Source of the DNA: Flagellimonas yonaguniensis
Lineage (GTDB): Bacteria; Bacteroidota; Bacteroidia; Flavobacteriales; Flavobacteriaceae
Assembly: GCF_029193885.1 (NCBI RefSeq)
Contig: NZ_JARFVB010000005.1
Span: forward strand, 124,001 to 188,000
DNA length: 64,000 bases
Direction: 5' to 3'
This document shows positions 34,275 through 43,660 of this stretch, in pieces. The notes under the pieces are model-generated. The model saw only the letters and a list, made by a program, of their open reading frames with translations, searched no databases and had not been told where the DNA came from. Numbering within the stretch: the stretch's first letter is position 1; every line of letters begins with the position of its first letter. Both the position numbers and the translations under genes were made by a program.

Positions 34275-34955
34275 ATGGAAACAAAGATTATTAGTGTCGT
34301 CGGCGAAAAAGGAGGTATCGGAAAAACGACCTTGAACATCATTTTGGCCTCCGACCTTTTTTATGCCAAGGGCAAAAAAGTGGTACTATTGGATTTGGAC
34401 AATCCTCAATATTCCATTTACAATAAAAGACAGCGCGAATTGGAATCGTTGGATGAGGAAGAAAGGCAATCCATAGAACTTTATCCGATAGAACCTGTGA
34501 CGGTTGCTACCCTACAGGATACCATTGTCAAGCACTACGGGATGGTGGATTATATTATACTTGATCTTCCCGGAAGCCTGAACGTGGAAATGGTCAAAGG
34601 TCTTTTATATGTGGAGCATGTCTTTGTACCATTCGATCATGACGAACTGGAAATCGATAGCACTTCCCATTTTTATTTTACCCTGAAAAACAATTTCCTG
34701 GACAATGAGGAACGGATGTTAAAGAGTATCCACCTGTTCTTCAACAAATACAAGTTGGTCAAGAAAAACAAATTTGCGGTGCTGCGCCAACAATTCCTTG
34801 AAGCGGACATACCGATGATGGAAAGTGTGGTCAAGGACAAAACCATTTACAAGGAACGGTACCGAAATACCCTCTACCCCATTCCCCAACATAAGGAGCT
34901 GGGGGAGAAGGATATCAAACATTTTTTTAAGGAAGTTGCCCAATTAACGCGTTAA
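34275..34955 (+). CDS. traA: TraA, ParA-family ATPase
   Basis: 226 residues with a deviant Walker A motif KGGIGKTT (residues 12-19), and Asp-rich strands LLDLDNPQYS and YIILDLPGSLN. ParA/MinD-like ATPases position DNA or protein complexes; in Bacteroidota ICEs this gene is named traA and opens the tra operon. It starts 41 bp after a GCATTGATCAAT copy. The next gene begins after 10 bp. Confidence 0.88.
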   Translation: METKIISVVGEKGGIGKTTLNIILASDLFYAKGKKVVLLDLDNPQYSIYNKRQRELESLDEEERQSIELYPIEPVTVATLQDTIVKHYGMVDYIILDLPGSLNVEMVKGLLYVEHVFVPFDHDELEIDSTSHFYFTLKNNFLDNEERMLKSIHLFFNKYKLVKKNKFAVLRQQFLEADIPMMESVVKDKTIYKERYRNTLYPIPQHKELGEKDIKHFFKEVAQLTR

Positions 34956-34965
34956 AAGTGGAATC

Positions 34966-35430
34966 ATGAAAAAACAACGGAAAATTGATACGCTAGGACT
35001 TATTCAAAAAATGGCGGAGAAAAACAAGAAAACCGTGGATGTTTTGGAAGAGTTGAAAAACGAACGGGTGCCTAGCAAGTCTACGGTGGAGAACAAACAA
35101 CATTTTGAGCGAAAATCCGTTAAGAAAAAGGACGAAACTACGGCTATTGGGAATTCGAAACCCCAAAAATGTGAAAATGCACCGGAAGGCAATGGATATG
35201 CTGTACAAAAGTTCGAACAGTTCCTAAAAGCGGAAAGTTTCAGGGACAGAAAGGAATCGTTCGTGCTCTCACTTAGTAGGGAGTGTATGGCCAAATATGA
35301 GAAATTGGCACAGGGAGCATCCTATAAATTAGAGATCAAAACCCATCGCAATGATTTGATGCGAAAGGTTTTGGAAGATTTTATACAGCAAAAGTTCAGG
35401 AAACTGCTAAACCTTATCGAACAGGAATAA
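34966..35430 (+). CDS. traB: TraB-like protein (DUF3408)
   Basis: 154 residues. A charged, flexible first half, then a compact end (FVLSLSRECMAKYEKLAQGASYKLEIKTHRNDLMRKVLEDFI) typical of DUF3408 proteins that follow the ParA gene in ICE tra operons. Probably DNA-binding, of ribbon-helix-helix type. Spacing of 10 bp to traA supports co-translation. Confidence 0.78.
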   Translation: MKKQRKIDTLGLIQKMAEKNKKTVDVLEELKNERVPSKSTVENKQHFERKSVKKKDETTAIGNSKPQKCENAPEGNGYAVQKFEQFLKAESFRDRKESFVLSLSRECMAKYEKLAQGASYKLEIKTHRNDLMRKVLEDFIQQKFRKLLNLIEQE

Positions 35431-35439
35431 TAAAGAAAA

Positions 35440-35790
35440 ATGAGTAGCTATTGGTACATATTGATCGGTTTGGCCCTTATCTATTATGGCTACGTTTCGT
35501 GGGTGCTGCTCAAAAAGAAAAGAACTTCAAAGAAAAAAGATTCAGAAAAATTTGCTTATTTGCATATAAATAATAAATTTGTAAATAAATCAAATAATGA
35601 ACAGACCGATTTAGGAGCTGTACTCGACCAGATAGACGAAGTGGAAGACACTTCAAAGCTTCTGGAAGCTTTTAAAGAGGGTTCATTGGATGATGATTCA
35701 AATTCCTTAACTCGCAAAAAGCATGAAAAACTCAAAGTTATCCGCAACAAGGATACGGCGGAAGAAGACCCGCCGGATTCCGAAACCTGA
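35440..35790 (+). CDS. Membrane-anchored tra-operon protein (traC/traD position)
   Basis: 116 residues. One N-terminal membrane helix (YWYILIGLALIYYGYVSWVLL) followed by a basic stretch and a long acidic soluble tail, so N-out/C-in topology is likely. No family recognised; it occupies the place of traC/traD in other ICEs. The gene contains copy B of the 41-bp element (35556-35596) and overlaps traE by 68 bp. Confidence 0.65.
   Translation: MSSYWYILIGLALIYYGYVSWVLLKKKRTSKKKDSEKFAYLHINNKFVNKSNNEQTDLGAVLDQIDEVEDTSKLLEAFKEGSLDDDSNSLTRKKHEKLKVIRNKDTAEEDPPDSET
35556..35596 (+). promoter_or_regulatory. 41-bp shared element, copy B (inside the pre-traE gene)
   Basis: Matches the minus strand of 22578-22618 at 37 of 41 positions. 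It includes TAAATTTG (35573-35580), a fit to the Bacteroidota -7 box, about 140 bp before traE. It may be an internal promoter or operator for traE and later genes. Confidence 0.55.
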
Positions 35791-36082
35791 ACTATTTCTC
35801 CTAGTTCTGATTCTAATCTGCATTCCTCTTTGCTCCTACGGGCAATTCGAACAACTATTACAGGAGGCACAGGATTTTAAGAACGATTCCAAGACCTTAT
35901 CCCGTGAAATCGTTGACATCATCAAGATCATTGCCGGTGTCGCCATTGCCATAACAGGGCTTGCCTATCTCTATATACGCGACCAGCAGACCGATCTTGC
36001 CAATAAGTTGGGTAAGGCCGTCATCGGTATCGCCATATTTTTTGCCCTGATCGCCATCGGCGAGGAAATTGCCAACATCTAA
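35723..36082 (+). CDS. traE: TraE (DUF4134), VirB2/VirB3-like membrane protein
   Basis: 119 residues. A basic leader and a signal-like helix (LFLLVLILICIPLCSYG), then a short soluble part and two membrane helices (IIKIIAGVAIAITGLAYLYI and AVIGIAIFFALIAIGEEIA), the layout of DUF4134/TraE proteins. A pilin- or channel-like role is inferred for the family. The start lies inside the preceding gene. Confidence 0.85.
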   Translation: MKNSKLSATRIRRKKTRRIPKPELFLLVLILICIPLCSYGQFEQLLQEAQDFKNDSKTLSREIVDIIKIIAGVAIAITGLAYLYIRDQQTDLANKLGKAVIGIAIFFALIAIGEEIANI

Positions 36083-36094
36083 ATTTCCCGTCGC

Positions 36095-36418
36095 ATGAAG
36101 AATCAGTATATCCCTATCCAAAAGGGGCTGCAAAAGGATGTCCTATATAAAGGACTCAAGGCCAAATACATTAGGTATTGTCTGTATTTGGTACTGACAG
36201 CCATCATGCTCGGTCTGGTAATTTCTACCTTTATTCCGATAATCTGGGCCTTGCTATTGATGGCCATCGTCATCGCAATCGTCTTCCTTGTACTGTTGTT
36301 CTATTCCCGAACCTATGGCGCTAACGGCTTTGTCAAAAAACTGGCGGATTCCCAAAAGCCTGATACAATTAAAGTTTCCAATCCGTTTGAAAATCTGTTG
36401 CTATGGAAAAACAGGTAG
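36095..36418 (+). CDS. traF: TraF (DUF4133), VirB3-like membrane protein
   Basis: 107 residues. Starts with the family pattern YIPIQKGLQKDVLYKGLKAKYI, followed by two adjacent membrane helices (YCLYLVLTAIMLGLVI and IIWALLLMAIVIAIVFLVLLF) and a soluble tail. VirB3-like proteins assist pilus or channel assembly with the VirB4 ATPase, which is the next gene and overlaps by 16 bp. Confidence 0.85.
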   Translation: MKNQYIPIQKGLQKDVLYKGLKAKYIRYCLYLVLTAIMLGLVISTFIPIIWALLLMAIVIAIVFLVLLFYSRTYGANGFVKKLADSQKPDTIKVSNPFENLLLWKNR

Positions 36419-38952
36419 CACTTTGGGATGCGTTCCCCATCTACGGTTATGAAAGGCAATCCTTGATCGCGAAAGAAAAGGGGTGTGTGACTATCCCTTT
36501 GCAATTGGAACTTCCCGAAGTATTCACATTGGATGCGTCGGAATATGGACTCCTTCAAGAACTGTTCTTTAATATTATCGCCGTTCTAGGGCCGAACCGG
36601 CTGCTCCACAGGCAGGATTTTTTCCTTCAGGAAAATTATCGTCCGATCAAGGAACGTTTGCAAGGCGATTTTTTGGAACGGGCCAACGAGCACCATTTTG
36701 AAGACCGTCCTTATCTGAAAGGGACCCATTATCTGTATATCAGTATCGTGCCCAAAAATTATATCAAGTACAGTTCTAAACGGGCGAACGGTTTCTTGGA
36801 CAAGAACAGGGATTTCTACCTAAACCATACGGTCCCCAAAGAATTCATTGATACTAATGTATTGGCGGATTTCGAGAACCAGGTAACGAGCGTCAACAAC
36901 TTGATCAATTCGACCGGACTTATCAAATCCAACATATTGGAATACGACGAACTGTTTTCAGAAAACGGACTGTACGCCAAATATTTCGGACTGTCCGAAA
37001 AAAACCAAAATTTGAGGGATATTGACTTTTGTGGTAATAGCGTCAACATTGGAAACAAACAGGGCCAATTTTTCACGCTCGAAAACCTAGACCAGTTTAC
37101 CAAGGACCATATCGGCTCCCACGAACTGTACGGCAAATTCACGACCCGGCACAATCGCTTCCCCATCGGTAACCTTTTCTCTTTGGGCTTTAAGGTATCC
37201 CATGAACATATCATCAACCAATACATCTATATCCCGAATCAAGAGAAAGCCTTGGCCAGCCTTCGACGAAAAGCCAAGAGCTTTCAACGGTTCAGTTCGG
37301 GAAAGAAGGATGATAGTAACACCATTTTCGCCGATCAAATCTATGAGTACACAAAAGAGGTTCTTGAAAACCACAAGGAAACGGTCTTTTATCATTTGAA
37401 CGTATTTGGTTTTGATGAAGGAAAAGACCATCAAAGACAGATGGAAAATTCCGTTGGCTCGGCCTTCAAAAAATTAAGAATAAACGCAAAACAGAATACC
37501 ATAGATCGAAAGAACTTGTTTTTTGCAGGGGTTCCGGGAAACGGCATAGGCATTTCCTCGGATATGTACATGCCCATGCCAAGTGACATGGCCTCCTCCC
37601 TACTCTATTTTGAGGGCGGCTACAAGGATGCTACGAATTCGGTCTATGGAATGCGATTGGTCGATCGGATTTCAGGGCGGCCCTTGTCGGTAAGTGTCTA
37701 CCGGGAACCCGAAAAAAAGGATTGGATATTCAACCGTGGTATGCTTGTCGCCTCCGGATCGGGAGGTGGTAAGTCCTACTATGTCAATCACTATATTGCT
37801 TCCGAACTACGGCAGGGCGGCGAGGCCGTTATCATGGAGGATGGCAACTCCTACGACAAACTGACCAAGGTATTCGGTGGGGTCGTTCTACAACATGACG
37901 ATGCTCGCCCGTTTACCTTCAACCCGTTTTTACTGGACAAACATGATTTTATCCGATCGACCACCGAGAAAAAGACCTTGGCGGAAAGTAAGTTGCTACA
38001 TCTGGTATCCTTGCTAAAATTGATTACAGGGAGTACGGACAATGGCAATGATCTTGAGGTTACGAATACCGTTCTTGAACTTTTGGTTTCAGGCTACTAT
38101 GGTGCCATGTGGGAGAACGATGATTCAAATTTTAAGTTCGATACCTTTTTCGAATTCTGTAAGAAGCAGGTCGTGGCTTTGATAAAAGCCAAGAAAATTC
38201 CGAAGGAAAAATTCGATCCCAATGTTTTTCTCTTCCTATTGGAAAAATACCGTTCCGATGGCCCCAGAGGGAATTTGTTGAATAAAGAGGATAATAGAAT
38301 CACAGGGCTTAGCGACCAAAAGGTGGTGTACTTCAAGTTGGGTAAACTTATAGACAACGAGCTGTTATTTCCCATTATCGCGTTGATGGTCATGGAAATT
38401 TTCAATAAGAAAATGCACGACCCCTTGAAACTGTCCATAAATAAAATCTTAGCGGTAGACGAGGCATGGAAGGCATTGGTCAGACCGGAACTGGTACATT
38501 ATTTCAACAGCCAATCGAGAATGGCGCGAAAACTTGGTGGCCAACCTATTTTTATTTCACAGAAGGTGGATGACTTTACCTCCTCGGAGATTTTCAAAAA
38601 CGCCATTGTGGTCAATTCCCACATTAAGGTCTTTTTGGATATGCGGGATTTCGCTCAGTCTTTTGACCGAATCCAGTCCGTCATGGGTCTTGGAGAAAAA
38701 CAGAAGCAACTCATCCTATCCATCAATAAAGACCTTCCGGAAGGCCGGAAGTTCCGTGAGGTCGCCTTTTGTTGGATGGACAGGGTAAAAGTATATGGAG
38801 TGGAAACCTCGGTGGAAGAAAAATGTATCTACGAGACCAATCCTACGGAAAGCTCAAGGATCAAAAAACTATACACTAACAATCATAATAATTGGGAGCT
38901 TACCGCAAAGGCCTACGCCTACGAAAATTCCCCTAAAAACAAAAACAAATGA
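36403..38952 (+). CDS. traG: TraG, VirB4-type conjugation ATPase
   Basis: 849 residues. Walker A (ASGSGGGKSYYVNHY) lies near residues 449-457, Walker B near residue 686 (ILAVDEAWKAL), followed by the SRMARKLGG..FISQ region of VirB4 ATPases. It drives assembly of the type IV secretion channel at the inner membrane. It overlaps traF by 16 bp and traI by 4 bp. Length and motifs are normal for Bacteroidota TraG. Confidence 0.93.
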   Translation: MEKQVALWDAFPIYGYERQSLIAKEKGCVTIPLQLELPEVFTLDASEYGLLQELFFNIIAVLGPNRLLHRQDFFLQENYRPIKERLQGDFLERANEHHFEDRPYLKGTHYLYISIVPKNYIKYSSKRANGFLDKNRDFYLNHTVPKEFIDTNVLADFENQVTSVNNLINSTGLIKSNILEYDELFSENGLYAKYFGLSEKNQNLRDIDFCGNSVNIGNKQGQFFTLENLDQFTKDHIGSHELYGKFTTRHNRFPIGNLFSLGFKVSHEHIINQYIYIPNQEKALASLRRKAKSFQRFSSGKKDDSNTIFADQIYEYTKEVLENHKETVFYHLNVFGFDEGKDHQRQMENSVGSAFKKLRINAKQNTIDRKNLFFAGVPGNGIGISSDMYMPMPSDMASSLLYFEGGYKDATNSVYGMRLVDRISGRPLSVSVYREPEKKDWIFNRGMLVASGSGGGKSYYVNHYIASELRQGGEAVIMEDGNSYDKLTKVFGGVVLQHDDARPFTFNPFLLDKHDFIRSTTEKKTLAESKLLHLVSLLKLITGSTDNGNDLEVTNTVLELLVSGYYGAMWENDDSNFKFDTFFEFCKKQVVALIKAKKIPKEKFDPNVFLFLLEKYRSDGPRGNLLNKEDNRITGLSDQKVVYFKLGKLIDNELLFPIIALMVMEIFNKKMHDPLKLSINKILAVDEAWKALVRPELVHYFNSQSRMARKLGGQPIFISQKVDDFTSSEIFKNAIVVNSHIKVFLDMRDFAQSFDRIQSVMGLGEKQKQLILSINKDLPEGRKFREVAFCWMDRVKVYGVETSVEEKCIYETNPTESSRIKKLYTNNHNNWELTAKAYAYENSPKNKNK

Positions 38953-39566
38953 AAAGAAGACTATTTATCCTAGTAACGATTGTTCCGTTTATTATGGCGG
39001 CGCAAATACCCGTAACGGACGCCGCTACCAATGCCAGCGTTGGTATGGTCAACAGCCAATTGATGAACATAAACATCCAATTAAAGGCTGTCAACAAGAA
39101 CTTGGGGCGACTCATCAATCTGATGGAAAAGAACAACAACGAGACCTCAAAATCGAGAAAAATACTGAAGGAAGAACTCGATGCCAAAAAGACTTCCCCC
39201 GATTATGTAATGAAATCAACGGATGTCAGCATGACCATGGATTTGAAGGACAAGATTCTTGAAGCCTACAGCACCTCCAAAAACAGCATCCAAAAATGGA
39301 AACATTTAGAGCAGGATGAAATTCAGGAATTTGCAGGCTATACGGCCAATGCGATTCTAGAGGCCAAAAACCTGTTCAAACAATGTAATGGGATTATCAA
39401 GACCAAATCCATCATCCTTCCCGAAGAGCGCCTAAAAAAAGTCAGCGGCATCAACTCGAAACTCGAACAGCTTTTGGACGGCTTGATCGCCTACAATAAC
39501 AAACTCTCGCAAATCAACGCTTTTCGGGAGGCCAAGTTGTCCTTGATCAATATGAACAAAGAATAA
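38949..39566 (+). CDS. traI: TraI (DUF4141), periplasmic tra protein
   Basis: 205 residues with a signal peptide (MKRRLFILVTIVPFIMAAQIP) and a helical, coiled-coil mature part (VNSQLMNINIQLKAVNKNLGRLINLMEKN), as in DUF4141/TraI proteins. It precedes traJ as in other ICEs and may be VirB5-like, a minor pilus or channel component. ATGA overlap with traG. Confidence 0.8.
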   Translation: MKRRLFILVTIVPFIMAAQIPVTDAATNASVGMVNSQLMNINIQLKAVNKNLGRLINLMEKNNNETSKSRKILKEELDAKKTSPDYVMKSTDVSMTMDLKDKILEAYSTSKNSIQKWKHLEQDEIQEFAGYTANAILEAKNLFKQCNGIIKTKSIILPEERLKKVSGINSKLEQLLDGLIAYNNKLSQINAFREAKLSLINMNKE

Positions 39567-39576
39567 GAACAGGAAT

Positions 39577-40488
39577 ATGCAGGTCACGGAAAAAGGAATA
39601 CGCGAAACGGTCAACGATATGTTCGACCGGTACATCGCCGATGCGTTCGAAGCGACGGATGCGATTGTCGATATTGGGCAGCAGTTCGCCTTTATCGGTA
39701 TCGCATTGCTCGCGCTTAGGGTCTTTGTGAACCCCCAAACAAGGGCAGTTTTTTTGGAATACCTGAAATGGGTTCCCTTGGCCGTTTTATTGCTCAATTA
39801 CAAAGTAGTTACAATGACCATCCTTGATTTTTATCAGGGCATCGGCAACTCCTTTAAGAGCAATGATATTTCTTGGGACATATTGCAAATGAAGGTCTTG
39901 GTCGCACAAGTGAAGTCCTCTTCCGATTATGCCTGGTCTTGGGTACTTTTAAGTGCAGATCCTGAAGCATTTCAGGCGTTTGTTCTCAGTTCCATAACCT
40001 CCGTGGTCGTCATGGTCGCATCGGTCATATCGGCGGTCGTATTCATTGGTATCAAGGCGATGTCAGTCATTTACCTCTTCGTTCTTATCATTTTCGGCCC
40101 TTTGAATATCGGGCTTTCGTTCATTCCCGTGTTCGGGGGAATGTGGAAGGCGTGGCTACAAAAGTTCATGAGCGTTTGTTTATGGATCCCCATGCTGTAC
40201 CTCATTGACAATTTCATGTTGAACATTCTCGACAAGCTGATCGGTTCCATACTTCAGGGCGGAGAAGCCGATTTGGGGTTGGTACTCACGAGCGGGCTTT
40301 TGATTTTCATGAACGTTTTTATGTATTTCAAGGCACCGGTACTCTCCAATTTCATTGTTCAGGGAATGAACGTAAGTGCAGGTCACTTAAAGGAGCGTAC
40401 AAAACACTATACCAAAAAAGCAGCACAAACTACGGTCGATGCCAAGACGGGAGGGGCTACAAAGGGAGTAAGAACATTGATACAGTAA
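39577..40488 (+). CDS. traJ: TraJ, VirB6-like polytopic channel protein
   Basis: 303 residues with at least five membrane helices (e.g. AFIGIALLALRVFV, WVPLAVLLLNYKVVTM, ITSVVVMVASVISAVVFIGI, MSVIYLFVLIIFGPLNIGLSFIPV). The motif FGPLNIGLSFIPVFGGMWKAWLQKFMSVCLWIPM is characteristic of TraJ/VirB6 inner-membrane channel proteins. It starts 10 bp after traI. Confidence 0.88.
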   Translation: MQVTEKGIRETVNDMFDRYIADAFEATDAIVDIGQQFAFIGIALLALRVFVNPQTRAVFLEYLKWVPLAVLLLNYKVVTMTILDFYQGIGNSFKSNDISWDILQMKVLVAQVKSSSDYAWSWVLLSADPEAFQAFVLSSITSVVVMVASVISAVVFIGIKAMSVIYLFVLIIFGPLNIGLSFIPVFGGMWKAWLQKFMSVCLWIPMLYLIDNFMLNILDKLIGSILQGGEADLGLVLTSGLLIFMNVFMYFKAPVLSNFIVQGMNVSAGHLKERTKHYTKKAAQTTVDAKTGGATKGVRTLIQ

Positions 40489-40534
40489 ACACCTTAACGA
40501 TAAATATGGATTTTTAACGATTGCGCATAAACAG

Positions 40535-41155
40535 ATGAACGATACTTATCACATTTTCAACGATTTAAACAAGATTCGTGCTAATAGCAACAGGGTTCTT
40601 TATATATCTTTAGCTCTTACGGTAGGTTGCACTTTGTTCAATATTTACTTTGGATATAAAACGAACGAAAGCGCAAAAAACCGTTTTTATTTGCTTGACA
40701 ACGGACAAAAATTGGCCGCTGTGCGCATTAACCACCCCAAACGTGCGCTCGATATTTTGTGCGAAGGACATGTAAAAAACTTCCACGAACTGTTCTTTTC
40801 GTTAGAACCCGACCTACGATTTATTAAAAGGAATATAGAGGGCAAGGCACTCTATATGATAGACCATTCCGGTAAGCGGCTGTACAACCGCCTGTTGGAT
40901 CAAAACTATTATGAGGATGTCGCCAAAAGCGACTATTCCATTGAAGTGGAGCAAGATTCGCTATATATCGACTACTCCGCTTACCCCTTTGCCTTTCGGT
41001 TTATGGGAAAACAAAAAATACGCAAGAATGAAAAGACGGAATATCGAAATCTAGTGACCAGCGGTTTTCTCTTGGAGACCAAATCAACACCTAATAATTT
41101 GAACGGGTTAAAGATTATCCGGTTCCATGTTCTAGAAAACAATGATTTACAATGA
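40535..41155 (+). CDS. traK: TraK, VirB8-like protein
   Basis: 206 residues. Short cytoplasmic start, one membrane helix (VLYISLALTVGCTLFNIYFGY, about 20-40) and a periplasmic alpha/beta domain with INHPKRALDILCEGHVKNFHELFFSL, the usual TraK pattern. VirB8-like proteins nucleate the periplasmic part of the channel. The stop overlaps the traM start by 4 bp. Confidence 0.85.
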   Translation: MNDTYHIFNDLNKIRANSNRVLYISLALTVGCTLFNIYFGYKTNESAKNRFYLLDNGQKLAAVRINHPKRALDILCEGHVKNFHELFFSLEPDLRFIKRNIEGKALYMIDHSGKRLYNRLLDQNYYEDVAKSDYSIEVEQDSLYIDYSAYPFAFRFMGKQKIRKNEKTEYRNLVTSGFLLETKSTPNNLNGLKIIRFHVLENNDLQ

Positions 41156-42147
41156 AACTTGACCGCGAAACATTCAATACATGGGTAAGACAGCACAAAT
41201 TATTTGCGTTGTCGGCTCCGATTGTCGTGCTCCTGACGATATACTTTCTCGTGAACAGTCTAGGTTCTTTCGGAGAAGAAAACAGGCCATTGGCGGAGGA
41301 CGACGGTTATAACAACAAGCTTCCCGGTCAAGAGAATGAACTTAAAGTCCAACGACCCAATGAGCTTTACAAAAAATCGCAAGAGGATTCTTTGGAACGA
41401 TTACGCAATAATGGCACGTTGAAAAACATCGTGGAGACCAAACGGACAAATGATTCTTTGGAACTGGTTCTGGAAGAACTGAACGCTTTTTCATTCGATG
41501 ATAAACCATCGATGGAATCCGCAGAAATTATGCCTGCTGCAACACAAAAATCGACTGCCGATCCTAAAACTGAATTTAAGGAAAAGTTGGAGTATCGAAA
41601 ACTGATGATGGAAGCACGTGACGAACGCCTTTCCCGAAGTCAGGATTATTCCGCACCCTACGTAGCGTCCTCAAATAAACCTTCCGCCAATTCAATTTCC
41701 CTTGATGCAGCCATCTATCGCGACCAGTTCATTCTTCCTGGTAATCGCGTAAAATTGATTTTAAAGGAGGATACTTATTACAACGGTAAGCGATTTCCAA
41801 AGAACACTTTTGTTTATGCCACCTCAAACATACAAGGTTCACGGATAATATTGGAAGTAACCAATATCGACAATGTAAAGATGTCATTGACAGCTATGGA
41901 TAAAGAAGATGGAATGATAGGACTTCACAATGAGCGGGCAGGAGCACTAATGCAGGAATTTAGGGCGAATATTGAACGGGAAGGTGTAAACGAACTATCC
42001 GAAGCGGCTGGGGAATCGGTAGAATCGCCCTTGGCCCGTAATCTAGTAAGGTCTTTTGGCAATTTTTTCCAAAAGAAAAAATACAAAGAACGAGATAAGA
42101 TTTTACTGGTCAACGGGGATCGTGTAATTCTAGTACCAAAAGCATAA
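41152..42147 (+). CDS. traM: TraM, VirB10-like protein
   Basis: 331 residues. One membrane helix near residues 15-35 (LFALSAPIVVLLTIYFLVNSL), a long low-complexity periplasmic linker, and a conserved C-terminal beta domain (IYRDQFILPGNRVKLILKEDTYYNGKRFPKNTFVYATSNIQG) typical of conjugative transposon TraM. It would span the envelope and link inner and outer membrane parts. Confidence 0.88.
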   Translation: MKLDRETFNTWVRQHKLFALSAPIVVLLTIYFLVNSLGSFGEENRPLAEDDGYNNKLPGQENELKVQRPNELYKKSQEDSLERLRNNGTLKNIVETKRTNDSLELVLEELNAFSFDDKPSMESAEIMPAATQKSTADPKTEFKEKLEYRKLMMEARDERLSRSQDYSAPYVASSNKPSANSISLDAAIYRDQFILPGNRVKLILKEDTYYNGKRFPKNTFVYATSNIQGSRIILEVTNIDNVKMSLTAMDKEDGMIGLHNERAGALMQEFRANIEREGVNELSEAAGESVESPLARNLVRSFGNFFQKKKYKERDKILLVNGDRVILVPKA

Positions 42148-42150
42148 AAA

Positions 42151-43113
42151 ATGGCAAAACAGTTTTTTTTCATATTGGCTTTAATGATGATGTGCAAGGG
42201 TACGGCACAATACTGTACCGATACTTTGGAAGTTTCCAAAAAGTACAAGACCATTTTAATATTTCCCGAGAATATTTCGGAAAGTATTATCGGTAACGAC
42301 TTTGGTTTTATAGCGGATTTGCCAAAGGCCGCTGGAAGTAAATTCCATGGGCGAATCTTAAAGTTATACTATGATGAGTTGGCACCTGAAAAAGAAAACC
42401 TCACAAACCATACGGTAATTACCGAATCAGGTAACGTTTATGACTTTATTTTGAAACTAAAGGAAAAACCAAAGAAGTTTACGTGGTACATCAAGCCCGA
42501 AAAGGCGATCACCAATATCAATGGTAATTCCAAGTCAATTAGTTTGGACGTTGCGGATTCAGGTTCAGAAACAAAAATAAAACGGATAGAAATTCCAGAA
42601 GAACAACTCACAATATCAACCAAAGATTCGGCAACAAATTCTATTGACAGGGCTACAAAAGAACTCTACGAAAAAGACCCCATGGAATATTACCGTCTGC
42701 GATGCAATTATATACAGTTCGATAAGGCAAAGATTAGTCGTTATTTCTCAAGGCTGGACAATGTTTTCCTTTGGCTAAAGGGAGTGTATTACAATGAGGA
42801 CGAACTCTATTTTCAGTACCGTATCGAGAACAAAGAGGGGCTTGACTTGGACATCAACTTCATTAAGCATCAACTGGCCACTAATTATAAAAATAGCAGT
42901 AGCAACCAAAAAATGCCTTTGGAACCGGTATTCGTTTACAAACGACCAAAAACGGTTTCGGGTAAAAGTGAAAACCACTTTGTAATCGTCTTTAAAAAGT
43001 TTGCTTTGGATGAAAAGAAAGAGGTGGTCGTTGAATTGGATGAAGAATCCGGAAATCGAAATCTTTCATTGAAGATAGGCCATGAAATTATCAACAACCC
43101 TATACACTTTTAA
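42151..43113 (+). CDS. traN: TraN (DUF4138), VirB9-like protein
   Basis: 320 residues with a signal peptide (FFFILALMMMCKGTAQ). The mature part is beta-rich: KKYKTILIFPENISESIIGN near the start and a C-terminal domain (FLWLKGVYYNEDELYFQYRIENKEGLDLDINFIKH) characteristic of DUF4138/TraN. VirB9-like proteins form the outer-membrane core ring with TraM. It starts 3 bp after traM. Confidence 0.87.
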   Translation: MAKQFFFILALMMMCKGTAQYCTDTLEVSKKYKTILIFPENISESIIGNDFGFIADLPKAAGSKFHGRILKLYYDELAPEKENLTNHTVITESGNVYDFILKLKEKPKKFTWYIKPEKAITNINGNSKSISLDVADSGSETKIKRIEIPEEQLTISTKDSATNSIDRATKELYEKDPMEYYRLRCNYIQFDKAKISRYFSRLDNVFLWLKGVYYNEDELYFQYRIENKEGLDLDINFIKHQLATNYKNSSSNQKMPLEPVFVYKRPKTVSGKSENHFVIVFKKFALDEKKEVVVELDEESGNRNLSLKIGHEIINNPIHF

Positions 43114-43114
43114 A

Positions 43115-43654
43115 ATGAAAATCAATACGATAATTCTAGCACTTTTTATTTCAACTTTGGCCTACTCCCAAAGTGGCAACTATGCATCTTCCGTAGGGCT
43201 AAGTGGGGGTTACGCCGAAGATGGTTTCGGGATTATGGGGACGTATAATTACCATTTGAACCGAAACCGATATGCACAATTAAGTGTATTTGCAGCCATT
43301 GCGGAGGATAAAGGAAGTTTCGATATTCCCTACAACATATTTACAGTACAGCCAGGGTATTTCATTAAAGTTTGGGAGCAGAAGAACTTTAAGAAATATG
43401 CCATCAATGTTGGCGGTGGCGGTATTTTCGGTTATGAGGTCATCAATAACGGAAATAGTCTTTTGTCCAATGGTGCCATTCTGGATGCCAAAAGTCAATT
43501 TATATATGGGGTTTTCGTCGGAATTGAAGGAGAAATAACCCTCAACAACGACTTTTCCCTCTTGCTAAAGGCCAATGAATATTTCCATATAAATAGCGAT
43601 GTAGGCCAATTCTATCCGTATGCTGGATTGGGTCTACGGTATTTCCTCTTTTAA
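43115..43654 (+). CDS. traO: TraO, outer-membrane-type tra protein
   Basis: 179 residues from ATG 43115, right after the traN stop; an ATG at 43082 would lie inside traN. Signal peptide MKINTIILALFISTLAYSQ. The rest is a glycine- and tyrosine-rich set of amphipathic strands ending in GLGLRYFLF, a typical outer-membrane beta-barrel end with a terminal Phe. Fits conjugal transfer TraO. Confidence 0.83.
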   Translation: MKINTIILALFISTLAYSQSGNYASSVGLSGGYAEDGFGIMGTYNYHLNRNRYAQLSVFAAIAEDKGSFDIPYNIFTVQPGYFIKVWEQKNFKKYAINVGGGGIFGYEVINNGNSLLSNGAILDAKSQFIYGVFVGIEGEITLNNDFSLLLKANEYFHINSDVGQFYPYAGLGLRYFLF

Positions 43655-43660
43655 AAATAC

